DNA from: Terana coerulea | Taxonomy: Eukaryota > Basidiomycota > Agaricomycetes > Polyporales > Phanerochaetaceae | Direction: 5' to 3' | Assembly: GCA_024811115.1 (NCBI GenBank) | Contig: JAKOGH010000722.1 | Span: forward strand, 372,001-436,000 | Length of the DNA stretch: 64,000 nucleotides | Notes under the pieces: generated by a model | Databases searched by the model: none | The model's input: the letters and a program-made list of their open reading frames with translations, nothing else | Told to the model about the DNA's origin: nothing | Made by a program: the position numbers and the translations under genes | Part shown: one piece after another, positions 12,083-22,736 of the stretch | Layout of the letters: each line of letters opens with the position of its first letter | Position numbering within the stretch: the stretch's first letter is position 1

Positions 12083-13947
12083 CTATATAGCGAATGATTG
12101 TAGCATGCCCTTCCACACAAACTGCCTCGCGTTGCCGGAGGCCTGCGTGTACACGTTCATAAACGTCTCGTCCGACGGCCCTGACATTCCCCAAGTCAGC
12201 CGATCGATCAAAAGTGATTCACTGTAGCAGCACATACGAGTATGCAACGCCTGGTCTTTTGCCCATATCTCGAATAGCGCCGCAGCTTCGCCAACCTGGA
12301 GCTGAGGGGGGACAGTAACGCCCTTGAGTCCTTTAGAGTAATGCTGGAGCTCAGGTGAGCGGCGGGTATATGGCCCTGCGGGATCTTCAGTGCGAATACC
12401 AAGAGCTTCGCGGAGCTCCAGAGGGGCCGGGAAATCCATAGACGTGGTCGACACCGCCCCGAGAACAACACCGCGGTTCTGACGATCGAAAGATGATCAC
12501 CACATATACGTGTAAGTGCAGAGAGGTACATACAAAGTAGCGAGTGCCATTGGCGTACTCAAGCAGCAAACGGGGTAGTGACAAGTGGAACGGTCGGATA
12601 CCTTGGAACTGTGTGTTCCGATACGTCGTTTTACCGTACAAGGCTTGGAAGTCGTCTATCGCCAGTAGCACCGGGTGGCTGCATCCCACACACTTCGTCA
12701 ACAAAGACACGCGGCGCGAAGAAGTAGGACGTACGTCGTTTGCGTTGAAATCTCCTCCAAGAGAGCATCAAGCACGAGAGCTGCCTGTGTCTGCTCCTTC
12801 GTGCCGATATTGATGAGCTCGGTAAGAGGGGTGCCGACGGGAAGCGTCCGTTTTCCACTATACTCGAATGTTTGGGTGATTTGCATGCCTTTGATAGCGT
12901 TGCCGTTGACTTGTTGAAACCGCTGCAAGACTTCGTACGAAAACTTGGGTTGGTGGTATGTCTGGGTGCGAGCATCGTACACATAAGGGGTGGACGAGTT
13001 CACGAGGTTGATTGCTGCGAAGGCATGGGAGTTGACTCCAAGAACGCCCACTGGACTATCGGTACGTACCTCGCGGGATATATAGCACAATCCAGTCGTT
13101 CGAAGCACAATATTCCACCGCTTGCAAAAGCAGATAGCTCTTCCCGCAACCCGTAGGACCAGCTAAGCGGGGGTGTTTAAAGATTTGGCTGCGTACAGTG
13201 AGAGCTTGACGCACTGAAGACCATCCGCGCCTCAAGACTCGACTTGTCGCCAGCAACTTTCAACTGGTCTATAGTGTCCATGGTGATATCCCGTACGACC
13301 GAGCACGGTTTGGACAAGACGCGGAACTGGAACAGCATGTGGTTAGGGACGCTCGAAATGGTGCTGGAAGATACGCACCTCAAGGAGCATATTCTTAGGT
13401 ACCCCGTACGCCTGTAAGATACCATGCTGGGGTCTCGAGAATTGCATGACCTGGCCGGTGACATCTCTTGTAGCGACCGTGTCCTACAAGCGCATAAGCA
13501 GCGGTTTACGCCGTGTAGAGAATTTCACATACAGGAGCGGAAAGTGGGCAGATTAAGCTCGGCTCTTTTATCCACAGCAAAGACCTTGTTCGTTAGCTGG
13601 TTTACTGACATAGGCAGGAACGTCTGACAAGTGACGGGTGTAAGTCTCACTTCACGCGACGGATTCCGCTGCACGCACCCCAATCCGCTTTTGCTTCTTC
13701 TTTGTGTCACCACCATCCTCTTGCTCGAGACCACCTCTTTTGATTCCCTGCTGGGCCTTCGGGCCCGCGTTCACTGACGTGCGTTCAGTACACTTACGTA
13801 GCACAGCGGACGGAATGGCTTACAGGGTTTGCGGGACTTGTACGTGCGCACTTGACTGCACACCGGAAGCTTGACATTCGAGGTGCTTGCGAAGGTGGAT
13901 GCTACGACATGTCGGCGAGCCAGCGACGTCGAGCCGAGCACCGACAT
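12083..13947 (-). CDS. RSM23: Mitochondrial small-subunit ribosomal protein mS29 (DAP3/Rsm23)
   Basis: GTP-binding P-loop protein of the mitochondrial small ribosomal subunit, called DAP3 in animals. The start at 13947 (MSVLGSTSLARRHVV) looks like a mitochondrial presequence, followed by a basic KKKQKRIG segment. Conserved blocks are NQLTNKVFAVDKRAELNLP; LSKPCSVVRDITMDTIDQL; the Walker A motif GPTGCGKSYLLLQAVEYC; and WIVLYIPR. Then come the region DARTQTYHQPKFSYEVLQRF; Walker B-like PVLLAIDDFQALYG; and the C-terminal lobe (LLIDRLTWGMSG, ARQFVWKGMLQSFAI). At least seven short introns are needed. The P-loop is interrupted by one of them (donor GTGCGT, acceptor CGCTTAG). The gene is complete, with no missing nucleotide-binding residue seen. 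Confidence 0.88.
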
Positions 13948-14315
13948 CGTTGTTCGAAAGCTGCACGCCAATAATTCGCGGAGACACGGACAGCGGCTAG
14001 CGCCCGCTCTCCCAAAAAAGACGACCGATCAGCGGGGTTTGAACAGAGAGCAGCGAGTTCACTGTCCCAACGCCCAGTCACCGCCTTGAAGCCCACCGTT
14101 CGAAGTTTGTGTTCTGTATCACTCAATATTTAGTCAGTATTCATTGCGCAAAGGCATAATAATGTACAGTTATGAGAACAGGCCTTTATTTGTGGCTAGT
14201 CTAAGAAAATGATATCTGGTGAAGTAAAGCGTGCCTTACTACGCTCACTGAGCGCGACCGAAATTGTCCGTGCCTGGAAAGCTGTTAACCCAAGGTCGTC
14301 CTTGAGAAATTGCCT

Positions 14316-15132
14316 CTACTGCGTTTCAGGAAGAGCGGCCAGAGAATTGAGGTGGTGCTCGTCGACTATGCCGCCGTCAATGAGGCGCCTAGAAACTTCG
14401 TTGCTTCCTATCTGAGGGGTCTGCAGAGTTGGTAGCACAAAACCCTTGACAGAGGCCTCACCGTCGGAGAGACCTCGCTGTTCAGGGTTGGGAGGTGTTG
14501 CGAGCATTGGGGAGGAGGGTCTAGGAGAAGGCTTGGGCAAATGAGAAGATTGTTTGAATTATGACGACTAAGGCTCCATACCTGGGTAGGTTGACGTCTC
14601 ACCCTCGCGATGTCCGCTGGATCTGGTCTGGCACTGAGGCCACTAGGCTTAGGCTGCTTCCTGTTCTTGATCCGTGCACTTAGTCTCCGCTTCTCCCCCT
14701 GTATTCGCTTCTTTTCTTCTACATTTCGATGCCACTTTTGGTGGGCCAGCCGACCCATCAAGAACGTCCACACAGGCCATGCGTTCTCATACCGATTCAT
14801 GAACGGGAGGTCACTCATGATCTGTGATGCATGCGGTGAGTTTTGCTGAGGTACCAGAGTAATAAGTATTGTGTCTTACCTTTCGCATGAGTGAATCCTT
14901 GTCTTCTGCATTCTGGTCGCTCATAGCTGTTTCAAGGTCCAGGTAAAGCGGTGCGAGCGCGGGCAGCAATATCTGGGGATGAAACTAGTCAGTATGGTAT
15001 TTGAGATGTGTAAGACTGGGGTAAATTCACCTTTAGTTGAGCAGACTCCTCGTGGCTGAGCTGGGGAACTTGTAACAAGCTGCGATAAGGACTAAGACTA
15101 CTCGGTTGAGGGATGAGTGCATGGGTTTGCAT
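14316..15132 (-). CDS. YENAWP-motif/SAM-like protein, paralogue 1, with in-frame stop before the conserved tail
   Basis: I do not recognise this family, but it has a clear paralogue at 21216-22252. Exon 1 (ATG at 15132) encodes MQTHALIPQPSSLSPYRSLL..QVPQLSHEESAQLK. After two introns come MSDLPFMNRYENAWPVWTF and a basic coiled region (EEKKRIQGEKRRLSARIKNRK). The Ser/Pro-rich linker leads to RLIDGGIVDEHHLNSLAALPET, aligned with GGIIDEDHLHGLASMPES in the paralogue. A TAG then occurs at 14316-14318, exactly where the paralogue has Gln. Beyond it the same frame continues the alignment (QFLKDDLGLTAFQARTISVAL) to a second stop at 14196-14198. So this copy is either truncated, read through, or carries a base error. 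The start lies about 90 bp downstream of the carboxypeptidase S stop on the same strand. The tail resembles the last helices of a SAM domain. Confidence 0.6.
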
Positions 15133-15223
15133 GATAACAGTGCTGGTTGTGCGAAGTGTAGACAAATAACCCAAGTGAATGAGGAAGGATTTATAGCATA
15201 TTTTATACACGAGGGCACTGCGA

Positions 15224-17695
15224 CTACAACTCCGTCTCATCGATGTTCAAGATCAAATGCGTGAAAAATCTAACCATCTCCAGGAACCCGTCCGCTCGGA
15301 TGGCTACATTTAGATTTGTGAGCAAAACATGCAGGACGGGATCACATGCGGAGTATACCTTCATTTACGGTATGCGCTCCGTTATAGACATCTGCAGTGT
15401 TCAGATGGCTGTATCGGAAGATATGACGCGTCAACTTCCAGTAGTGCTTCGTGTCTGGCCTCAAGGTCAATATAAAATGTTGATGCCCGTCAATAAGGCA
15501 TGACGTACCTGTGTTGCCAAGCAGAATGGACGGCGCCACGACGACGGTCTTTCCCTCGTAGGTGCTTCGCTTAGAGGTACTGAGGATATTGCGGATGGTG
15601 CCGGAAAGCAGGTCGTACGGCGGACTGCCTGAGGAAGGTGTCACTGGCGCGGGCTCCAGCCCCGTGCCTGATGCGTCAGCCAGGGTCAAGACCCCGCTGC
15701 TCACGCTAGCGTCCGCATTGCGGACTTTCGTCCCGAAAGCATCGACGGCGAGGTCAAACCGCTCCGCAACGGGTTTCAAGGTGTCAATGACATGACTCTT
15801 CAATTCACCAACAGAGCTTGAGAAAAGGGTCAGACGGGCGGAGGCGACAAGTACGGAGGCCGAGTCGCACCTGTAGCCGGCGATGCGGTGGTTCACAATC
15901 ACGTACGCGCTCTCCGGCAGCGCATTGGTCTTGACTCCGCCGCGGATGACGTCCGCCGCTTGCGTCGTCCCCGCAATCGCCTTGAACTGCGGGTTTGTAC
16001 GCTCGAGCTCCTTGATCAGCTTCGCCAACGCCTTGTCGCTCTTCGCGGACTTGGCCACGAGGTGGCGGAGGGACTTGGGGAAGTCAGGGTTGTGGGCCGC
16101 CTGACACTGCAGTTCTTCGTAGAACGTGTCGTTGCGGTGAAGGTCCGGGACGTGCGGGTTTGCCTCGAGGGCGGTGACCATCACGGCGAGTAACCCAATG
16201 CTCTATGGGCCAGGCTAAGTGAGGCAGACAGATCAGGGGTGTTGGAGGGACTCACGGTGTGGGCTGGCGGAACACTCGAGTGTCCTCCCGCAGCGGAAAC
16301 CTGCACACGCAAATTGTAACTGCCTTTCTCGGCAACGGCGGGCGCGGCAATAATCGCGTTATCACTTAGGTCTTGTCTCCCTACATTCAATGGTCAATGA
16401 AGATGTATGGCTCAATGCTTAGCGGCACTCACCTCCTTCGTCAACAAGAATCGCGAACGAATCCTCGCCGTAAGTATCGAGCAGATATTTCCCCAGTGCC
16501 GACGCGCCCTAACATCGAATATCTTAGCCTTAGCAATCATGGCTGGTGAATTGCGGCTTACGAAGATCCCCCTCGTTCTTCATCCATTCCGAAAGCAAGA
16601 ACGACGGTCCGTGTCGGCTTGAAACCATTTCCTAGCAACGTCTCAATCGCAATCCTATGTATTCAAATTGTTAGCCAATCGTGCGCGTGACGAGATACAG
16701 GTCATCTCACAAGGAGCTGATTAGACCAGATTTGTCATCGCAACTACCGCGCCCCCATATCCATTCACCTGCTCAGCCTGAGCATACATCTCGCCAGGTG
16801 ATATGAAAGCTTCCGTACCATCATAACGCCCAGAGAACGGCGGGTTCTTCCAGGTATCGGCTGTCTGAGGGTTCACCGGTACGACGTCTAGCGTCGTGTG
16901 AGCGGAGCTTTACACCAATGCACACATGAACATACCCAAATGGGCAGTCAGCAATGCTGGTTTCAGCGACTTATCTGAGCCTTGCCAGTGATAGACCAAG
17001 GACCATGTGTTGACATCGGTTTTCTTGAGAGCCGAATGACTGCCATCAAGTCAAGTAAGCTCACTGCAATGTATATTTATTAGAACATGCGCATACACAA
17101 GCGGAAAGCGCTGCTCTAAGTATGAATGAATGTCGGCAAAAACATCCCAGCGGGAATCTTGTCCTGGCGGCAGAAGATCGTCGTACATTTCGGTTCTTGA
17201 CAAGATATGAGCTTATTGGATATAAGATAGTGTAGAATACGCACGGGATACGAACTGCCCCGCCGAGTGACTCGATTGCATGAGACTTGAATTCGTCAGT
17301 GCTGAATCTATTCTCTAGCTCCTTTAGCAGTTCCGAGTGGTTTTGAGGGGACAGAGCGGGTGCTTGAGGACAGGTTGTATCCTGACTGGTTGCAAGGGGG
17401 AAATGACCATTGTATTGGTTGCGACGTGCACGGTCTCGAGCAAGGTGCACGCCGCGAGAATGGACGCGAAGAGTAACACCGAGGACCGTAGGGCGTACAG
17501 CAACGTCGAGCGGCGTGGTCTAACTGTGCGAGGTTCTTGAGCAGCGTGTTCTACATCTCTTTCTTTTCCCTCTAGGTAGCTTTGGATGTGAGCCTTCGAG
17601 GCTGGGAAACGAGACGGTCTGAGCCTCGCGTCGTCCGCCTGCTCATGTATGAGCTTCGAGACATTACGGTCGTCGGCGCGCATTTCCAGCTGCAA
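15224..17695 (-). CDS. CPS1: Carboxypeptidase S-like vacuolar metallopeptidase (M20 family)
   Basis: Zinc peptidase that removes C-terminal residues from peptides with Gly in the second-last position, delivered to the vacuole as a type II membrane protein. The N-terminus has a short cytosolic part, Arg-rich RPRRSTLLYALRSS, then one transmembrane helix (VLLFASILAACTLL). A 48-nt intron joins this to TTCPQAPALSPQNHSELLKE. The catalytic domain shows the zinc-ligand His-x-Asp in LLTAHLDVVPVNP, split by an intron; NPPFSGRYDG; YGGAVVAMTNL; LDTYGEDSFAILVDEG with the acidic residues; and SAAGGHSSVPPAHT of the dimerisation domain. The end is YNGAHTVNEAIRADGFLEMV, with the last His ligand, then IDETEL and TAG. 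Many introns, all short. The N-terminal Met is chosen as the first in frame (17695) and is uncertain. Confidence 0.9.
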
Positions 17696-17763
17696 CCTGC
17701 GGGAAGAGGGAGGAGGTCACTGAGCAAGACGACGGAGGGTATGCCTACGATTCTGTGCGTCAC

Positions 17764-18045
17764 TCACCGATAGCGTCGATGTCGCAACCGCCGTGGGTCG
17801 GGTGCACATGCTTGTATCCCACGGCCACCACGCCCATCTCCTTACTACTTAGATACGCTCAAGTCCATCTCTTAGTACTTACACTTCAATGAAACAGAGT
17901 CAAGATAACAGGGCAGAAGTAGGCGGATGCATTCGAGGTCGTCGTAGAAGGTGACTGCTCGCCGCCCGAAACGGGGACAAGTACCGGCGGCGAAATTGTC
18001 GGGCGCCGGGACCAGTGTCGCAGCCAAATTAGGCAGGTACGCCAT
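17764..18045 (-). CDS. Possible small unknown gene upstream of CPS1
   Basis: An ATG at 18045 opens MAYLPNLAATLVPAPDNF, continuing through RRAVTFYDDLECIRLLLPC to SVSLK. After a likely intron (GTAAGT donor near 17880), GVVAVGYKHVHPTHGGCDID reads like protein and ends at a clean GTGAGT near 17768. The phases of these pieces do not join neatly with canonical sites, and I could not fix the last exon. It might be a separate short protein, or a 5' extension of CPS1 with a base error. The ATG is only about 57 bp from the kinesin start on the other strand. Confidence 0.25.
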
Positions 18046-18102
18046 CACGTGACAACTTCCCGCTACGCGAGATGGCTGGGTTGAAGTTAGCGTCCATCAA
18101 AT

Positions 18103-20641
18103 ATGTCTCTAATTCCTCGACCACCACCGACAGTACCACTGCAGGACCAACCGACCCCGACGCTTGCAAAGTCGTCAGCGAGAGCGATGATCACGACGAG
18201 AAAACGCAAGGCGGACGCGGATGACGACGACGGGGAGGCCTTGAACCCCCGCGGAAACTCGCTGCCATCTCCGAAGAGGCAAAGCCAAATCAGCCCCTAC
18301 GACCTTCAAAGAATGCGCCAAATGTTGTGGCAGGGCGAGCCACGCTTGCCCGAAAAGCACCTGGTCTGACTATCCCAAGGCCCCCGACCATCACAGCTTC
18401 AACATCGACAGCGGCAGCGACGCGGCGACCCACCACACGAGCGACGAGCGCGCCTCCGAAGACCGTGCCTGTACCTCCTCGACCTGTTGTACGGCCGAAT
18501 ACGCGTGCAGCGACTACGCGGGTTGTGTCAGGACCCTCAAGGGCAGGGCCGTCACGAGGTAGGCTCGGAGCAGACGAGCAGCGGTTCCAGGCGCTGCAAG
18601 AGCAGGTAACGACCATCGCTGCCGATATGGAGGCCGAGCGAACCAAACGGGAAGAGCTTGAGGCCAATCACCAAGCCTTACTTACAAGTGCCAAGTCTCA
18701 GGAAATCAACCAGCGTAGAGAACTCGACAATGCCGCGGATGAGATCGAGGGTCTCAAACGGAGGCATGCGAACGAGGCCATGGATTTTGAGACCACAGTG
18801 AAGAAGAAGGATAGGGAGATTAGAGAGATCAAAGAAGACTTGCGGCTTGCTGAAGAAGATTTGGAGCGCGAACGAGAGACGGCCAAGACCCTGAGATCGA
18901 CCGTCTCCCAACAAGCGACAGCCCAACTCACCCTGAATGCCCAAGTCAACGCGTTGCAGGCGCAGATCACTGCAGTACAAACGGCTCTGGACACCACCTC
19001 CAACTCGGAAGCACATCTTAAGCTGGAACTAGAGGCTGAACGACGACGGAGAGCCGACTTAGAACAGGAGGTCAGGGAAGCAGAGACTCAAAGACGGAAA
19101 CTGCACAATACGATTCAGGAGCTGAAGGTAAGTTCCAACGCTAGCGTTTGATCATTTTACTCACATTCGTGCAGGGTAACATCCGCGTATTCTGCCGTGT
19201 GCGACCACTCCTTTCATCCGATATCCCACCGTCGAGTCTTCTCAGATCCAACGGGTCTGGAAGCGGATCGCAGTCTCCAAGTCCGACACCAGAGGATGAG
19301 GAGCGGATACGAGAACACCTCAGAGCACAGATTGCTTTCCCCGATAAAATGGATCACAAAGAAATCATGTTGCGCTCCTCAAGCGAAAGCGCGACTGGAC
19401 AAGAGCGTAAGGATGAGTGGGCGTTCACTTTTGACCGGGTATGTGATTTATGTACAACTAAACGTATGTATATATATTGAATACGTGCACACAGGTTTTC
19501 GACCCGAGTGCAACGCAGGCGGACGTCTTCGAGGAGATTTCTCTGTTGACGCAGAGTTGTGCGGATGGTTACAACGTTTGCATATTTGCCTACGGTCAAA
19601 CAGGTTCTGGCAAGTCTTTTACCATGGAAGGCGGCCCTGTAAGTGCCCTTGACTACGATGCCTTCGTGGGCTAAGCGACCTCCTCCAGACCGAGACCTCC
19701 TCCGGAATGATACCTCGAGCGGTCGAGCAAGTCTTCATAGTCGCCGAAGACCTCAAGCGCAAAGGATGGGAATATCGTATGGAAGGACAATTTCTCGAGA
19801 TCGTTAGCCTCTCTAAATTTTCCTGTCCCCGGCGCGCAGCCTGATACTGCTATGTAGTACAACGAAACCATCAACGACCTGCTCGGCAAGGGCGAATTCG
19901 ACAAGAAGAAGCACGAAATCAAGCATGACAAGTCTGGGCGCACATCCGTCACCGACGTCGAACGTCATTCCTCTAACGTCCCCACGTCAAGTCCAGTCAT
20001 TGCTCTCCATTGCACAGTCACGGCGCACCGTCGCGAGCACCCTCATGAACGAGCGTTCTTCGCGCTCGCACTCCGTGTTCACGCTGCGGATCTGTGGCGA
20101 GAACGCCGCGACGGGTGAGACGAGCGAGGGCTCGCTGAACCTGGTCGACCTCGCCGGTAGTGAGCGTCTCGACAAGAGCGGTGCCGGCAACGACAAGGAT
20201 CGGCTGCGCGAAACGCAGAATATCAACAAGAGCTTGAGTGCTCTGGGCGATGTTGTCGCTGCGCTTGGAGAGAAGGGAGACGGGAAGGGCGATAAACATA
20301 TTCCGTACCGGAACTCGAAGGTACGCGGAGCTTGCGAGATTCGAGAACGATAGAAACTGACCCTCGCGATAGCTCACATACTTGCTGCAAAACTCTTTGA
20401 GCGGCAACTCGAAGACTTTGGTGCGCATTTCCTCTGCCAGCGGGATGGACCTGTGTTAACGACGCTACAGATGGTCTTGAACCTCTCACCTCTGGCTACC
20501 CACCTCAACGAGTCGCTTTGCTCGCTGCGCTTTGCTACCAAGGTGAGCTGAGTTGGATATCATCTCACTTCCCAAGCTGACGATTCGTAGGTCAACAACA
20601 CTACACTTGGTACAGCGAAGAAGCAGATCAAAGCTTCATAA
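18103..20641 (+). CDS. Kinesin-14 (C-terminal, minus-end-directed motor; Kar3/KlpA type)
   Basis: Minus-end microtubule motor of spindle and nuclear fusion. A basic tail with a nuclear-localisation-like [11 protein letters not shown] is followed by a Thr/Pro/Arg-rich region. A long coiled coil comes next (about 18570-19130). The neck is [17 protein letters not shown], the kinesin-14 junction where the motor lies C-terminal to the coil. Motor motifs are the P-loop [29 protein letters not shown] across an intron; switch [14 protein letters not shown]; switch [43 protein letters not shown]; and the end [16 protein letters not shown]. Introns interrupt the motor repeatedly. The first 40 codons and the rest of the tail are in different frames. 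They overlap over 18223-18369, which has no GT donor, so one base is probably missing, perhaps in the C run at 18246-18250. Confidence 0.9.
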
Positions 20642-21215
20642 CATATTCCTTATGTGACACCCCTCGATATATTTTGTTTTCTCTCTTGTTTCCAATCCCT
20701 GCTACGAACCTAGCGTGTACTATCTTGTTTTTTATCATTATTTTCTTGCGCTTCCTGAGCTTGGCTGGATGTTAAGTAGATTGATATCAGGAGGATGCGG
20801 GCACTAACCACTTTCGACATGCTTCGTCGCGCCTGAAAAGCCAGTGACTAGTGACTTATAGGCATCAATATTTCGCGTAATAGCAGAGCAAGGTAATAGA
20901 TGTACGAGTCTGACCAGAGACTCGGAATATTGAGCGCCGCGCAGACATACAATTGTAGGGCTTTGTGGCGTGGGAATGCAACTCATATGAAGGGTAGCAC
21001 TTGAGCTGTGACTGAGGCCTGAGGGCTTCTTCTCACTTCAAGCCGCCGAAATCAAGTCAAAACACATTTAGTTAGAAGTCCATTGGAATAATACTATCTC
21101 ACAGTTTATGGTTTTACATGCTCTCGAGCCATACAGTACATCCGAAAGGCTATTTATGTCGCCAAAACTTTGAGTCGTAGCGTATATTCATAGTAGTGGG
21201 AGCACTGGCACTAGC
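20642..21215. other. Intergenic between two convergent genes
   Basis: Holds the 3' ends of the kinesin gene and of the minus-strand SAM-like paralogue. After the kinesin stop there is a T-rich stretch (about 20670-20750), as expected for a 3' UTR and polyadenylation region. One copy of the recurring 18-bp motif lies at 20961-20978. Confidence 0.5.
20961..20978 (+). repeat. Copy 2 of recurring motif CTTTGTGGCGTGGGAATG
   Basis: An exact 18-bp match to the copies at 46484 (plus) and 60129 (minus). It is in a convergent intergenic region, about 320 bp after the kinesin stop codon. Confidence 0.6.
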
Positions 21216-22252
21216 TCAGTTTTGAATTGGAGCGCTGCTGCACGACACAAACCCAACACCAATTCCCGAACCGAAGCCGTATACCTTACTCTTGATCCCG
21301 TCAAGAGCGATCCGCAGCACCCTGACCTGGAAAGGGTTCAGCCCGAGGTCGGTCTTCAGGAAAGCGGATTGCTCTGACTCTGGCATAGAGGCCAGGCCAT
21401 GCAGATGGTCTTCGTCAATTATGCCACCGCGCGTGAGAACCGGGGCCAGCTCTTCCATACGAGGATGGATGGTTCTGAGGAACCGCATCACGGATGCACT
21501 GCCGCTGCTTGCGGAGGCGGCGTTACTTGTCATGGGCGAGGGAGTGCATGCGCTGGCGGAAGGAGGTGACGATGTGTTCGACTCGGATGAGCCAGAGCTC
21601 CAAGAAGTCGTAGCCGTCGCAGGTTCGCATTGTGAATTCTCAAGCAAGGTCTATTTCAGCTGTGAGCTGAGGGCATTATCTACTTATATGTGCAGTTATT
21701 TACTTACATTGTTCACTGCACTGGAAGCCGAACCGTCAGGAGTGAGCCGGTTAACCAAACGGCTCGACGCGGGCACCCGTTGCGAGTGGCGTTCTGGCTG
21801 AATGCTGACGTATGCACGGGTGGAGACGGTCACATCACGGCGCGAGAGGCGATACCTCATGAGTGCCTCCGCCGGCCATGCGTTCTCATAGCGAGCGAGG
21901 AATACAAACTCATCCTGTGCCTGCCATATCCATGAGCAAAGGCCCAGTACCATGCAATGCAAGCAGAGGGAACAGCATACCTTCCTCAAAAATCTATCAA
22001 TGCATTCCCGGCGTTGTTGATTCCAGGATTTGTGGCAGTCGATGTATCTAGGCTCCAGCATGGCCACTTCCTGCACCCATTTCTATCCAATGAGCATTTT
22101 CAGTTATAAGGGTCATAAGCACAAGATAGAACGAAAGGAATACAAACTGCGAGAGTTGATGCCTCTTGTGTGGTCAACTTAGAAATATTCTTCAGCGACC
22201 GTACGCCCTTCCAGTTGTTCGGGCGAGGTACGAGGCCCTCCGCCGCTGGCAT
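21216..22252 (-). CDS. YENAWP-motif/SAM-like protein, paralogue 2 (intact)
   Basis: Unknown function; intact partner of the broken copy at 14.2-15.1 kb. The start at 22252 gives MPAAEGLVPRPNNWKGVRSL, then SKLTTQEASTLA, matching exon 1 of the other copy (LIPQP..SPYRSLL..LSHEESAQLK). Exon 2 (AKWVQEVAMLEPRYIDCHKS) ends at RFLRK. Exon 3 begins DEFVFLARYENAWPAEALMR, with the shared RYENAWP motif, and carries a Pro/Ser linker. The last exon is Ser/Thr-rich and then gives RGGIIDEDHLHGLASMPESE and FLKTDLGLNPFQVRVLRIAL, with a short Gly-rich end (GFGSGIGVGF). That helical tail looks like a SAM-type interaction fold. Introns are short with GTTTGT, GTATGC and GTAAGT donors. No enzyme motif is visible. 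Confidence 0.65.
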
Positions 22253-22736
22253 TCTCGTCGAGTTCCTTCAGGCCCGCAATTTGGACAGACAGGCAATTAT
22301 AGGTATCCTACGCCAAGTCGCCGTGCACACGAGACTCCCTCCGTACGGCAGAAACGATGACGCGTGCTTCACACGGGATATTCAAGGGCTGAGATGCAAG
22401 ACAATTAGCGAACACTAAGCTCATCATATTGACGGAGCACTGCGACGTACCCATTGCGATGCAATCCGTAGTTCCTTACCACGCTCATTTCCGCTGTAGA
22501 CCCCGTTGTGCTAGCGAGTAGCTCCTGTCGAAAGGGACTCTGATCTCCACTGGCACGAGCCTCCCTTGGAGCTTGAAGGCTCCTCGCCTTGACAAACGTC
22601 TAACATCAGGTTGAGTAATTTAAATTATTGGAATTATTAATATACAGTTACAGAGCCCTGTAGCGAGATGCAAGGTTCATAAGGTAAATATGCAGTGTAA
22701 GTACCAACCAGTCTGTGGGATTCGTTATGACAATGA
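22253..22736. other. Intergenic, about 480 bp, with AT-rich patch
   Basis: Upstream of the SAM-like paralogue 2 and downstream of APN2, both on the minus strand. An AT-rich stretch at about 22610-22650 stands out against the GC-rich surroundings and may be promoter DNA. No gene is seen. Confidence 0.45.

Noticed and set aside
18290..18667. Minus-strand frame opposite the kinesin tail
   Set aside because: Antisense of a Thr/Ala/Arg-rich low-complexity coding region.
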